From NCBI RefSeq assembly GCF_902499175.1, contig NZ_CABVQC010000003.1, positions 62,001-126,000 on the forward strand: a stretch of 64,000 nucleotides of DNA, given 5' to 3'. The notes under the pieces are model-generated. The model saw only the letters and a list, made by a program, of their open reading frames with translations. It was not told the origin of the DNA and ran no database searches. Below, piece after piece: positions 9,006-18,983 of this stretch. A program made the position numbers and the translations under genes. Positions within the stretch are counted from its first letter, which is position 1; each line of letters opens with the position of its first letter. Source of the stretch: Burkholderia aenigmatica. Lineage in GTDB: Bacteria; Pseudomonadota; Gammaproteobacteria; Burkholderiales; Burkholderiaceae.

Positions 9006-9122
9006 TCAACGCGGCGAACGGTCGCCGGTCGTCACGATCCTTTCCTGCCAGGCAGCCGGCCGGCTCGTGCCGGAATCCGGCGGAGCGTGCGTCGTCGAGG
9101 GTCGTTCGCATGCGGTGCTCAT
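9006..9122 (-). CDS. Possible small ORF before the zinc-ribbon gene
   Basis: A 38-codon frame starts ATGAGCACCG, preceded by GGAG at a 6-base spacing, and ends 22 bases before the zinc-ribbon start. The first ten bases and the preceding C/T-rich region resemble the start of the aldolase gene. The product (MSTACERPSTTHAPPDSG and onward) has no recognisable domain. It could be a translationally coupled leader, or the 5' relic of a displaced gene. Confidence 0.3.
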   Translation of the reverse strand: MSTACERPSTTHAPPDSGTSRPAAWQERIVTTGDRSPR

Positions 9123-9178
9123 GAGGTTCTCCATGACGTCGAGTGCGCGGAACGCATTCGTTCGTGGCGGCCTACCGC

Positions 9179-9213
9179 TTCATTCTTGGTCGCAGGCGCG
9201 TGAAACGCAAGGC
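9179..9213. repeat. Copy 2 of the dispersed ~35-bp block
   Basis: TTCATTCTTGGTCGC, ten bases, then AACGCAAGGC. It matches the block at 5836-5871 and lies between the zinc-ribbon locus and the end of the MocR gene. Confidence 0.6.
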
Positions 9214-9245
9214 ACAATAGGCCGCTGTAATTCGTCAGATCCACG

Positions 9246-10667
9246 CTAGCCGTCCTGCCGCTGCCGGGCCGCGAGCGTCCCGATGGTCTGCATCGCGTGC
9301 TCGACGGCCGGTGTCCACGGCCGGCCGTAATTGAGCCGAAGATAGCGGCGGAATCCGCCGGTCGCGGAAAAGATCGGCCCCGGCGCGATGCTGACGCCGC
9401 CTTCCATCGCATCGTCGAACAGATGCATCGCATCCACGCGCGGCGGCAGTTCGATCCACAGGAAATACCCGCCGCGCGGCGCGAATACCTCGGTGCCGGC
9501 CGGAAAATACGCGCGCACGGCCGCGAGCATCTGCGCCTGATGCGCGGCGAGATTGCGGCGCAGCTTGCGCAGGAAGCGGTCGTACGCGCCGTCGCGCAGG
9601 TAGCTCGAAATCGCCATCTGCGCGGGCACGTCGGCCGCCGGCGCACTCGCGCCTTTTGCCTGACGGATCTGCCGCACGTAGCGTCCGGCCGCGACCCAGC
9701 CGATCCGGAACCCGGGCGCGAGGCACTTCGAGAACGAACCGCAATGCAGGACGAGCCCGCTGTCGTCGTACAGCTTGGCGGGGCGCGTGGGTGCCGTGCC
9801 GAAATGCAACTCGCCATAGACGTCGTCCTCGATCAACGGTACGTTGCGTGCCGCGAGCAGGTCGATCAGCGCACGCTTGCGCTCGTCGGTGAGTGTCGCG
9901 CCGGTCGGGTTGTGGAACGACGTCATGAACCAGCACGCGCGCACCGGATGCGTGTCGAGTGCCTGCGCGAGTGCATCGAGGTCGAGGCCCGTGCGCGGGT
10001 CGACCGGAATCTCGACGGCCTTCAGGTGCAGGCGCTGCACGGCATGCAGCACCGCATGGAACGCGGGCCGTTCAATCGCGACGATGTCGCCGGGGCGCGT
10101 GAGCGCCTGCAGGCTCAGCGTCAGCGCTTCGAGCGCGCCGGTCGTGATGACGATCTCGTCCATCGGCAACGCCGCGCCCGCGTTCAGGTAGCGCAATGCA
10201 ATCTGGCGACGCAGCGCGTCGTAGCCGGGCGGCAATCCCGAGAGCAGTTTCGTGCGGTCCATGCTGCGCGCCGCCGACGCAACGTAGCGCCACAGGCTGC
10301 TCATCGGGAACAGCGAATAGCTGGCGAATGCGGAGCCGAGTGGCACGACGTCGTCGCATTTGAGCGAATCGAGCAGACGCAACAGCGTGTCGTCGCCGCC
10401 GATGGGTGCGGCGGCCGGCTTGCGCGGCGGATCGTGGCCGAATCGAAGGTGTTTGTCTTCGAGGTTCGCAATGAAATATCCGGACCGTGCGCGCGCGACG
10501 ATCAGACCCTCGCTTTCGAGCGCGTAGTACGCGCGAAACACGGTGGACGGGCTTACGCCGTATGCACGGCACGCGGCACGCACGGTCGGGATGCGCGCAC
10601 CGGGGGCCAGATCTCCACGCCGGATCGACTCGGAAATCGTCCGGGCGAGCATCGCATAACGCTTCAT
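9246..10667 (-). CDS. MocR-family PLP-dependent transcriptional regulator
   Basis: A 473-residue fusion of a GntR-type winged helix (residues 1-75; IPTVRAACRAYGVSPSTVFRAYYALESEG) to a class I aminotransferase-like effector domain. The PLP site is recognisable in CGSFSKCLAPGFRIGW, whose Lys would form the Schiff base, and in the N-P motif FHNPTGATL. Proteins of this family usually control vitamin B6 or amino-acid genes, often divergent ones. The ATG at 10667 has GAGGCAGGC upstream; an upstream in-frame ATG at 10712 lacks conserved sequence. It is divergent from the secreted beta-propeller gene at 10944, and the shared 276-base interval has repeat and dyad sequences. Confidence 0.92.
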   Translation of the reverse strand: MKRYAMLARTISESIRRGDLAPGARIPTVRAACRAYGVSPSTVFRAYYALESEGLIVARARSGYFIANLEDKHLRFGHDPPRKPAAAPIGGDDTLLRLLDSLKCDDVVPLGSAFASYSLFPMSSLWRYVASAARSMDRTKLLSGLPPGYDALRRQIALRYLNAGAALPMDEIVITTGALEALTLSLQALTRPGDIVAIERPAFHAVLHAVQRLHLKAVEIPVDPRTGLDLDALAQALDTHPVRACWFMTSFHNPTGATLTDERKRALIDLLAARNVPLIEDDVYGELHFGTAPTRPAKLYDDSGLVLHCGSFSKCLAPGFRIGWVAAGRYVRQIRQAKGASAPAADVPAQMAISSYLRDGAYDRFLRKLRRNLAAHQAQMLAAVRAYFPAGTEVFAPRGGYFLWIELPPRVDAMHLFDDAMEGGVSIAPGPIFSATGGFRRYLRLNYGRPWTPAVEHAMQTIGTLAARQRQDG

Positions 10668-10742
10668 GCCTGCCTCAAGTCGAGCAGCTTTGTGCCGAAA
10701 AAAGAGTAGCACGGCGCGCGCTGCGCGACAGGCCTCGTTATC

Positions 10743-10784
10743 CCGTGATCCGCTTGTTTTTCACGGGCTCTGATCCTGTTTTTC
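10743..10784. promoter_or_regulatory. Candidate MocR operator
   Basis: Two direct repeats, TGATCCGCTTGTTTTTC (10746) and TGATCCTGTTTTTC (10771), overlap a perfect inverted repeat CCCGTGA-N11-TCACGGG (10743-10767). MocR/PdxR regulators typically bind direct repeats in the divergent promoter region, which fits this position. Confidence 0.4.
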
Positions 10785-10943
10785 GGCGCGACTCGCTGGC
10801 ATGCTTTCGCCGCTCGAGCAATCTTCGTTCCCGACATTGACCGATACGGAACTCACGCTGTCCGCCGGCTGATCCGTGGCCCGTGCGCCGGTGCGTACGA
10901 GGTCTAGTCAGCGGTGTCATGACCCTAACCGGAAACCTTCAGC

Positions 10944-12356
10944 GTGAAATCGAATACTCTCGTCGCGGGCCTCGTGGCCGGCCTCGCCCTCAACCTGCTC
11001 GGCGGCGCCGCGCAGGCCGCCTGCATCAGCAATCCGCCGACGCAATCCAACGCGACGTTTCCCGCCGCACTGACCGGCAAGCTCGTCTATCACAGCTACG
11101 TCAAGTACGGCGACGGCACGAGCCAGCTGTTCCTCTACGACTTCTCGGCCCATACGCTGACGCAACTGAGCAAGAGCGCATGGGGCATCACCGATCCGAT
11201 GAACGGCGTGTTCAGCCCCGACGGCAAGTGGCTCGCGTTCATGGGCATCAGCAACGGCGCATGGAACGTGTTCATGCTGCAGCTCGGCGCGGGCACACCG
11301 CCGGTCAACCTGACGAACAGCACCGGCGCGACGCGTAACGAGGATCCGAAATTCAGCGCGGACGGCAAGACCCTCGTGTTCAAGCAGAACGGCGACGTCA
11401 AGCAGGCGACGCTGTCGTACACGAGCGCGGGCCCGGTCTTCACGTCGGTCGTGAGCCTGACGAATGCGCCGGCCGGCGCCGAATACTCGATGCCGTTCCT
11501 CGCGCCGGATGCGAGCGCCGTGTACTACGCGACCGGCACCGGCGCGAACATGGGGCTGATGAAGCGCACGCTCGCGACCGGTGTCACCGTCACGTTCGAT
11601 CACCCGGCCGGGCTGCAGACGTATTACCCGATCGTGCGTGGGGACGGCATGGTGTTCTATGCACGCTGGAAAGACAGCGGCCAGGCCGACCAGATCTATA
11701 CGAAGACCGCGGACCCGGCGTCGACGCCGAACGCATTGCCGATCAACGACTGCGTGAGCAACAACTCGGATCCGGCACCGGTGAGCGGCACGAACTACGT
11801 ATTCTTCTCGTCGACGACGGCGGGCGGCTATCAGCTCTACGTCGGTGACGTGACGACCGGCCAGCGCTGGAGCCTGTCGCAGTTCGGCGTGAACGCCGAC
11901 ACGACGAAGGCCAAGCTCGGGTCGAGCTACTACGGTGGCCCGGCTGCCGCACAGCCGACACTGCTGTCGCAAGGCCACCCGGCTGCCGCATCGGCGAGCT
12001 ACAACGCGTCGCTCACGCCCGACAAGGCGTTCGACGGCAACACCACGAGCACGCGCTGGGATTCGCCGGAGGGTGCGGGCGTCGATCCGCAATGGATCTC
12101 CGTGGATCTCGGTGCGACGAAGACGATCAACAGCATCGATCTCTACTGGGATGCGGGCGCGCTCGTCTACCAGATCCAGGTGTCGAACGACAACGCGAAC
12201 TGGACGACGATCTACTCGACGAACAACGGCGTGTCATACGGCCACGTGACGCTGCCGAACCTGAACGGGCATGGGCGCTACGTGCGGATGTATGGCACGA
12301 AGCGCGCGACGCAGTGGGGTTATTCGCTCGACGAAATGCAGGTGTGGGGATCGTAA
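10944..12356 (+). CDS. Secreted PD40 beta-propeller protein with C-terminal discoidin domain
   Basis: A 470-residue exported protein. A signal peptide (NTLVAGLVAGLALNLLGGAAQA) spans residues 4-25. Then come TolB/PD40-like propeller repeats, visible as NGVFSPDGKWLAFMG and EDPKFSADGKTLVFKQNGD. The last 140 or so residues form an F5/8 type C carbohydrate-binding module with KAFDGNTTSTRWDSPEG and WISVDLGATKTINSIDLYW. It is probably an extracellular or periplasmic glycan-binding protein; no catalytic residues are evident. It starts at GTG 10944. It is divergent from MocR and ends at a bidirectional terminator shared with the GbdR-like gene. Confidence 0.85.
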   Translation: MKSNTLVAGLVAGLALNLLGGAAQAACISNPPTQSNATFPAALTGKLVYHSYVKYGDGTSQLFLYDFSAHTLTQLSKSAWGITDPMNGVFSPDGKWLAFMGISNGAWNVFMLQLGAGTPPVNLTNSTGATRNEDPKFSADGKTLVFKQNGDVKQATLSYTSAGPVFTSVVSLTNAPAGAEYSMPFLAPDASAVYYATGTGANMGLMKRTLATGVTVTFDHPAGLQTYYPIVRGDGMVFYARWKDSGQADQIYTKTADPASTPNALPINDCVSNNSDPAPVSGTNYVFFSSTTAGGYQLYVGDVTTGQRWSLSQFGVNADTTKAKLGSSYYGGPAAAQPTLLSQGHPAAASASYNASLTPDKAFDGNTTSTRWDSPEGAGVDPQWISVDLGATKTINSIDLYWDAGALVYQIQVSNDNANWTTIYSTNNGVSYGHVTLPNLNGHGRYVRMYGTKRATQWGYSLDEMQVWGS

Positions 12357-12364
12357 GCGCAAAG

Positions 12365-12393
12365 AAAAAAGCGACCTTCGAGGTCGCTTTTTT
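12365..12393. terminator. Bidirectional intrinsic terminator
   Basis: AAAAAAGCGACCT-TCG-AGGTCGCTTTTTT: a perfect stem with A and T tracts on both sides, 9 bases after the stop of the discoidin protein and 23 bases beyond the stop of the convergent AraC gene. It can serve both convergent transcripts. Confidence 0.9.
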
Positions 12394-12415
12394 CATAGGG
12401 CAATCGCGGTGAGGC

Positions 12416-13441
12416 TCACGCATGCAGCGCATGCGTGGGGAATGCCGGGCTGGCGCTCGTCGCACCCTGCGCAAGCGGCGCGACCTGCTTGCGGCGCTCG
12501 CGCGTCGGCGCGACGCCGAACGCGTCGCGATAGCTCTTGCTGAAATGGCACGCCGACTGGAAGCCGCACGCCATCGTGATGTGCATGATCGACATGTCGG
12601 TCTGCAGCAGCAGTTCGCGCGCGCGGCGCAGCCGCAGCGTCAGGTAGTAGTGCGTCGGCGTCATCCCGAGGTGCTCGCGGAACAGGCGCTGCAGTTGCCG
12701 CTGCGACATGTTCGCGAGCCGCGCGAGCTCCTCGCGCGACAGCGGCTCCTCGATGTTGTTTTCCATCAGCGAGATCACTTCGAACAGCGACTTGTTCGCG
12801 GAGCCGAGGCGCGCGACGAGCGGCATGCGTTGCTGCGCGCTCGTGTCACGCACATGTTCGACGATGAACTGCTCGGCGATCTGCGTGACGCGCGCGGTGC
12901 CCACGCGCGCGGCGATCAGGTTCAGCATCATGTCGAGCGGCGCGACGCCACCCGTGCACGTGATGCGGTCGCGGTCGATCACGAACAGTTCCTTCAGGAA
13001 GCGCGTGTCCGGAAACTCTTCCTTCAGCGCCGACATGTTCTCCCAGTGAATCGCGCATGCGTAGCCCGCGAGCAGTCCCGACTTTGCGAGTGCATAGGTG
13101 CCCGTGCACAGGCTGCCGAGCGGGATGCCCGAGCGCGCAAAGCGGCGCAGCGTCGACAGATGGGCGGGCGTGGTCGCGCGCTGCACGTCGACGCCGCCGC
13201 ACACGAACACGATGTCCGGTTGCCCCACGCATTCGGCCGGGCCGGTGTCGACCGTCAGGCCGTTGCTCGCGGTGACCGGGCCGCCGTCCGGGCTGATGAC
13301 CGACCAGCGGTAGAGCGGTTGGCCGCTCAGGTAGTTCGCCATCCGAAGCACCTCGATCGCATTAGTAAATGCGATCATCGTGAAATTCGGTAATGGCATG
13401 AACGCGAAGTGGGACAGCGACGCTGTGCGGTCGGGCGACAT
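12416..13441 (-). CDS. gbdR: GlxA/GbdR-like AraC-family regulator of betaine catabolism
   Basis: A 341-residue regulator with an N-terminal DJ-1/PfpI-like domain (about residues 8-190; the nucleophile-elbow segment is SLCTGTYALAKSGLLAG) and a C-terminal AraC helix-turn-helix pair (about 220-320; REELARLANMSQRQLQRLFREHLGM and MACGFQSACHFSKSYRDAFG). In Pseudomonas the GbdR protein of this architecture senses glycine betaine and dimethylglycine and activates gbcAB, dgcAB and associated genes. Here the gene is divergent from the glyA-to-gbcB block, which supports the same role. The symbol is assigned by context and architecture; related GlxA-type regulators such as SouR cannot be excluded. Confidence 0.75.
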   Translation of the reverse strand: MSPDRTASLSHFAFMPLPNFTMIAFTNAIEVLRMANYLSGQPLYRWSVISPDGGPVTASNGLTVDTGPAECVGQPDIVFVCGGVDVQRATTPAHLSTLRRFARSGIPLGSLCTGTYALAKSGLLAGYACAIHWENMSALKEEFPDTRFLKELFVIDRDRITCTGGVAPLDMMLNLIAARVGTARVTQIAEQFIVEHVRDTSAQQRMPLVARLGSANKSLFEVISLMENNIEEPLSREELARLANMSQRQLQRLFREHLGMTPTHYYLTLRLRRARELLLQTDMSIMHITMACGFQSACHFSKSYRDAFGVAPTRERRKQVAPLAQGATSASPAFPTHALHA

Positions 13442-13528
13442 GGGGAGCGTTCCTTGAATCTCTAATAGCTATACGCCCGGGAGGCACCGATCGGGCTGCG
13501 GTATTGTGTGAGCCAGCGCAACAAGCGT

Positions 13529-13566
13529 GCCATACGGCTAAACCCTAGCTCCATACGTTGTATGGC
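13529..13566. promoter_or_regulatory. Operator-like repeats in the gbdR-glyA intergenic region
   Basis: CCATAC occurs at 13530 and 13551, and its complement GTATGG at 13560. GCCATAC (13529) and GTATGGC (13560) form a spaced perfect dyad, and CCATACGTTGTATGG (13551-13565) a tight one. This lies in the 448-base divergent region 13442-13889, where I see no convincing gene. It is a plausible binding site for the neighbouring AraC-type regulator. Confidence 0.4.
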
Positions 13567-13889
13567 TGAAAGCGGCATGCTGCGCTGCACCGTATTCGTG
13601 ACGCGTTGCACCCCGACCGGGCGGCAATCGCACCGCCGGCGTGCCTGTTCATAGGTGAACGGCAGGAGGCGGTTTGCTTGGTCATCCGAAAAAGCACGAC
13701 CGGTCACTTGTATAAAACGGACGCGGATGGCGGAAAAGGCAAAGAACGCGTCTAAATTCATCAATCCGCCGAAAATCCGAACGACAAGAATAGAGCCGTC
13801 GGCAGCCTTGTACGGGACGAGCGGGAAACCCAGGCAGGGCGGGCCTTGAGCTTCGGTTTCAGCCCCTTATTCTTCGTCACGGACGCACT

Positions 13890-15164
<1,275 letters not shown>

Positions 15165-15195
15165 TCCCACCGACCCGACAATACTGGAGCAACAC

Positions 15196-16167
15196 ATGAG
15201 CACGCTGCATCAAGACAGCATCATCATCGACGGGCTGAACATCTCGAAGTTCGAGAAGCCGGTGTTCGAAGACATGCGCAAGGGTGGCATCACCGCCGCG
15301 AACTGTACGGTGTCGGTGTGGGAGAACTTCACGAAGACCGTCGACAACATCGGCGTGATGAAGAAGAAGATCCGCGACAACGGCGAGCTGCTGACGCTGG
15401 TGCGCACGACGGAAGACATCTTCCGCGCGAAGAAGGAAAACAAGACGGGCGTGATCCTCGGCTTCCAGAACGCGCATGCGTTCGAGGACAACCTCGGCTA
15501 CATCGAAGCGTTCGCCGACATGGGCGTGCGCGTCGTGCAGCTCTGCTACAACACGCAGAACCTGGTCGGCACCGGTTGCTACGAGCGTGACGGCGGGCTG
15601 TCGGACTTCGGCCGCGAAGTGATCACCGAGATGAACCGCGTCGGGATCATGGTCGACCTGTCGCACGTGGGCGGCAACACGTCGTCGGAAGCGATCGCGT
15701 TCTCGAAGAAGCCGGTGTGCTACTCGCACTGCCTGCCGTCGGGCCTGAAGGAGCATCCGCGCAACAAGAGCGACGAGCAACTGAAGGAGATCGCCGATGC
15801 AGGCGGCTTCGTCGGCGTGACGATGTTCGCGCCGTTCCTGAAGCGCGGGATCGAAGCGAACATCGACGACTACATCGAGGCGATCGAGTACGTCGTGAAC
15901 CTGATCGGCGAAGACGCGGTCGGCATCGGCACGGATTTCACGCAGGATTTCGCGAAGGAATTCTTCGACATGCTGACGCACGACAAGGGCCGCTATCGCC
16001 AGCTGACGAACTTCGGCAAGGTGATCAACCCGGACGGCATCCGCACGATCGGCGAATTCCCGAACCTGACCGCGGCGATGGAACGCCACGGCTGGAAGGA
16101 GTCGCGTATCCGCAAGATCATGGGCGAGAACTGGGTGCGTGTGTTCAAGGACGTGTGGGGCGCGTAA
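15196..16167 (+). CDS. Membrane-dipeptidase (M19) family protein of the betaine cluster
   Basis: A 323-residue TIM-barrel metallohydrolase of the renal dipeptidase (M19) family. Motifs are DGLNISKF at the N-terminus (in place of the usual HxD), MVDLSHVGG about residue 155, YSHCLPSGLKEHPRNKSDEQL about 175-195, and VGIGTDFTQDF about 240. The N-terminal zinc-ligand motif HxD reads DGLN here, so the binuclear site may be altered. No signal peptide is evident, so it is likely cytoplasmic. A gene of this family sits beside the dimethylglycine genes in Pseudomonas (recalled); its substrate there is not established. Confidence 0.85.
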   Translation: MSTLHQDSIIIDGLNISKFEKPVFEDMRKGGITAANCTVSVWENFTKTVDNIGVMKKKIRDNGELLTLVRTTEDIFRAKKENKTGVILGFQNAHAFEDNLGYIEAFADMGVRVVQLCYNTQNLVGTGCYERDGGLSDFGREVITEMNRVGIMVDLSHVGGNTSSEAIAFSKKPVCYSHCLPSGLKEHPRNKSDEQLKEIADAGGFVGVTMFAPFLKRGIEANIDDYIEAIEYVVNLIGEDAVGIGTDFTQDFAKEFFDMLTHDKGRYRQLTNFGKVINPDGIRTIGEFPNLTAAMERHGWKESRIRKIMGENWVRVFKDVWGA

Positions 16168-16223
16168 GCGCCGCGAACGCCGAACCACCCCCAGCGATTC
16201 AACATTACAAGAAATCGGGACGT

Positions 16224-16244
16224 GCCCGCGCAAGCCGCGCGGGC
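16224..16244 (+). other. Intercistronic hairpin
   Basis: GCCCGCGC-AAGCC-GCGCGGGC, a perfect 8-bp stem between the dipeptidase and DUF5943 genes without a T-tract. It probably affects mRNA stability or processing rather than termination. Confidence 0.4.
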
Positions 16245-16306
16245 GCGCGGACGATGTCGCGCCTGCGCACTGAGCCGCGCGGCCACTTTCCTCACGGAGT
16301 CACACG

Positions 16307-16840
16307 ATGCAACCGCAACTGCCGATCAACGTCGATCCCGATACCGGCGTCTGGACCACCGACGCGCTGCCGATGCTGTACGTGCCGCGCCACTTCTTCA
16401 CGAACAACCACGTCGCCGTCGAGGAAGCGCTCGGCGTCGAAGCGTATGCCGAGATCCTCTACAAGGCCGGCTACAAGTCCGCATACCACTGGTGCGACAA
16501 GGAAGCCAAGCTGCACGGCCTGACCGGCATGGCCGTGTTCGAGCACTACCTGAAGCGCCTGTCGCAGCGCGGCTGGGGCCTGTTCTCGATCATCGAGGCC
16601 GATCCGGCCAGCGCGCGCGCCAGGATCGAGCTGCGCCACTCGTCATTCGTGCTCCAGCAGCCGGGCAAGGAAGGCAAGCTCTGCTACATGTTCGCGGGCT
16701 GGTTCGCCGGCGCGATGGACTGGGTCAACGACACGACGCCGGAAGGCAAGGGCGCCCCGCGCGCGCAATCGAAGGAAGTGCAGTGCGCGGCCGAGCATCA
16801 CGATCACTGCGTGTTCGAAGTGTCGCCGATCGCGCACTGA
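16307..16840 (+). CDS. DUF5943 / V4R-like protein of the dimethylglycine cluster
   Basis: A 177-residue cytoplasmic protein. The fold resembles the 4-vinyl-reductase (V4R) small-molecule-binding family, with VPRHFFTNNHVAVEEALG at the N-terminus and a Cys/His-rich end, VQCAAEHHDHCVFEV, that could bind metal. Relatives sit directly upstream of dgcA in Pseudomonas betaine clusters. No enzymatic activity can be assigned. Conserved co-localisation suggests an accessory or sensory role in dimethylglycine oxidation. Confidence 0.75.
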   Translation: MQPQLPINVDPDTGVWTTDALPMLYVPRHFFTNNHVAVEEALGVEAYAEILYKAGYKSAYHWCDKEAKLHGLTGMAVFEHYLKRLSQRGWGLFSIIEADPASARARIELRHSSFVLQQPGKEGKLCYMFAGWFAGAMDWVNDTTPEGKGAPRAQSKEVQCAAEHHDHCVFEVSPIAH

Positions 16841-16916
16841 TGCCCTGACGCACTGATTCACCGAAACAGAACAACACCCGCAACACGAGACATTCGAACG
16901 CCAGAGGTCGCCAGCG

Positions 16917-18980
16917 ATGCGTTATCCCCACCTGTTCAAACCCATGCAGCTGAACCAGCTGACGCTGCGCAACCGGATCGTCAGCACCGCGCATGCGGAG
17001 GTGTATGCCGAGCCGGGCGGCCTGCCGGGCGACCGCTATATCCGCTACTACGAAGAAAAGGCCAAGGGTGGCGTGGGCCTCGCGATCTGCGGCGGGTCGA
17101 GCCCGGTGTCGATCGACAGCCCGCAGGGCTGGTGGAAATCGGTGAACCTGTCGAACGACAAGATCATCGATCCGCTTACGCGGCTGGCCGACGCGATGCA
17201 CAAGCACGGCGCGAAGATCATGATCCAGGCGACGCACATGGGCCGCCGCTCGTCGTTCCACGGCGAGCACTGGCCGCACCTGATGTCGCCGTCGGGCGTG
17301 CGCGAACCCGTGCACCGCGGTAACGCGAAGATCATCGAGATCGAGGAAATCCGCCGCATCATCGGCGATTTCGCGGCGGCCGCGAAGCGCGTGAAGGCGG
17401 CCGGCATGGACGGCATCGAAATCTCGGCTGCGCACCAGCACCTGATCGACCAGTTCTGGAGCAAGCGTTCGAACCACCGCACCGACGAATGGGGCGGCAG
17501 CCTGGAGAACCGGCTGCGCTTCGGCATCGAAGTGCTGACGGCCGTGCGTGAGGCGGTCGGCAAGGATTTCTGCGTCGGCCTGCGCATGTGCGGCGACGAA
17601 TTCCACGAGGATGGCCTCGATCACGAAGCGCTGAAGGAAATCGCGCAGGCGATGTCGGAGACGGGCCTGATCGACTACCTGAGCGTGGTCGGCTCGGGCG
17701 GCGATACGCACAACACGATCGCCAACTGCATGCCGCCGATGGCGCTGCCGCCGGAGCCGTTCGTGCACCTCGCGGCCGGCATCAAGTCGGTCGTGAAGAT
17801 TCCGGTGATGCACGCGCAGAGCATCCGCGATGCGGGCCAGGCCGAGCGCCTGCTCGCGACCGGCATGATCGACCTGGTCGGCATGACGCGCGCGCAGATT
17901 GCCGATCCGCACATGGTGATCAAGATCCGCGACGGCCGCGAAGACGAAATCAAGCAGTGCGTCGGCGCGAACTACTGCATCGACCGCCAGTACAACGGCC
18001 TCGACGTGCTGTGCATCCAGAACGCCGCGACGTCGCGCGAAGCGACGATGCCGCACATCATCGAGAAGTCGCGCGGCCCGAAGCGCAAGGTCGTGGTGGT
18101 CGGCGCGGGACCGGCGGGCCTGGAAGCGGCGCGTGTCGCGAAGCTGCGCGGCCACGACGTCGTGCTGTTCGAAAAGAACGCGGAAGTCGGCGGGCAGGTG
18201 ATGATCGCGGCGAAGGCGCCGCAGCGCGAACAGATGTCGGGGATCATCCGCTGGTTCGACATGGAAACGAAGCGCCTGGGCGTCGATCGACGCCTCGGCG
18301 TCGCCGCCGACGAGAAGATGATCATGGCCGAGAAGCCGGACATCGTCGTGCTTGCGACGGGCGGGTCGAGCTTCACGTGGCAGGTGCCGGGCTGGGGCGT
18401 GGCCGAGGGCCTCGCCGTCAGCTCGTGGGACATCCTGACGGGCAAGGTCGAGCCGAAGCAGAACGTGCTGCTGTTCGACGGCGTGAGCACGCATGCGGGC
18501 GCCGGCGTGGCCGACTTCATGGCGAGCCGCGGCTCGAAGGTCGAGGTCGTCACGCCTGACGTGAAGGTGGCCGACGATTGCGGCGGCACGACGTTCCCGA
18601 TCTTCTATCGCCGCCTGTACGCATTCGGCGTGATCCCGACGCCGAACACGATGCTCGATCGCGTCTATGAAGAGGACGGCAAGCTGATCGCCGTGCTGCG
18701 CAACGAGTACACGGAAGAGCTCGAAGAGCGCGCCGTCGACCAGGTGGTGATCGAGAACGGTTCGTCGCCGAACGACGAACTGTACTGGAAGCTCAAGCCG
18801 GAATCGGTGAACCGCGGCCAGATCGATCCGCACACGCTGTTCGCGGCCGAGCCGCAGCCGTGCCTGTCGGAAGAACTCGGCAACGGCCGTTTCCTGCTGT
18901 TCCGTGTCGGCGACTGCATCTCGATGCACAACGTCCACGGTGCGATCTACGACTCGCTGCGTCTCGTGAAGGATTTCTAA
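16917..18980 (+). CDS. dgcA: Dimethylglycine dehydrogenase subunit, OYE-type flavoprotein
   Basis: The catalytic subunit that demethylates dimethylglycine to sarcosine. At 687 residues it has an N-terminal Old Yellow Enzyme TIM barrel for FMN (residues 1-340), a cluster-binding linker, and a C-terminal FAD/NAD-type module (VVVVGAGPAGLEAARVAKLRG about residue 392). It resembles trimethylamine dehydrogenase. In the linker, where that family has four Cys ligands for a 4Fe-4S cluster, this protein reads CVGANYC with Ala351 in the second position, leaving Cys348, Cys354 and Cys366. Three bases separate it from dgcB, so the two are co-translated in one operon. Confidence 0.92.
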   Translation: MRYPHLFKPMQLNQLTLRNRIVSTAHAEVYAEPGGLPGDRYIRYYEEKAKGGVGLAICGGSSPVSIDSPQGWWKSVNLSNDKIIDPLTRLADAMHKHGAKIMIQATHMGRRSSFHGEHWPHLMSPSGVREPVHRGNAKIIEIEEIRRIIGDFAAAAKRVKAAGMDGIEISAAHQHLIDQFWSKRSNHRTDEWGGSLENRLRFGIEVLTAVREAVGKDFCVGLRMCGDEFHEDGLDHEALKEIAQAMSETGLIDYLSVVGSGGDTHNTIANCMPPMALPPEPFVHLAAGIKSVVKIPVMHAQSIRDAGQAERLLATGMIDLVGMTRAQIADPHMVIKIRDGREDEIKQCVGANYCIDRQYNGLDVLCIQNAATSREATMPHIIEKSRGPKRKVVVVGAGPAGLEAARVAKLRGHDVVLFEKNAEVGGQVMIAAKAPQREQMSGIIRWFDMETKRLGVDRRLGVAADEKMIMAEKPDIVVLATGGSSFTWQVPGWGVAEGLAVSSWDILTGKVEPKQNVLLFDGVSTHAGAGVADFMASRGSKVEVVTPDVKVADDCGGTTFPIFYRRLYAFGVIPTPNTMLDRVYEEDGKLIAVLRNEYTEELEERAVDQVVIENGSSPNDELYWKLKPESVNRGQIDPHTLFAAEPQPCLSEELGNGRFLLFRVGDCISMHNVHGAIYDSLRLVKDF

Positions 18981-18983
18981 ACG

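Noticed and set aside
13462..13764. A 100-codon reverse-strand frame between the GbdR-like gene and glyA
   Set aside because: No recognisable domain or ribosome binding site. It covers operator-like repeats in a promoter region.
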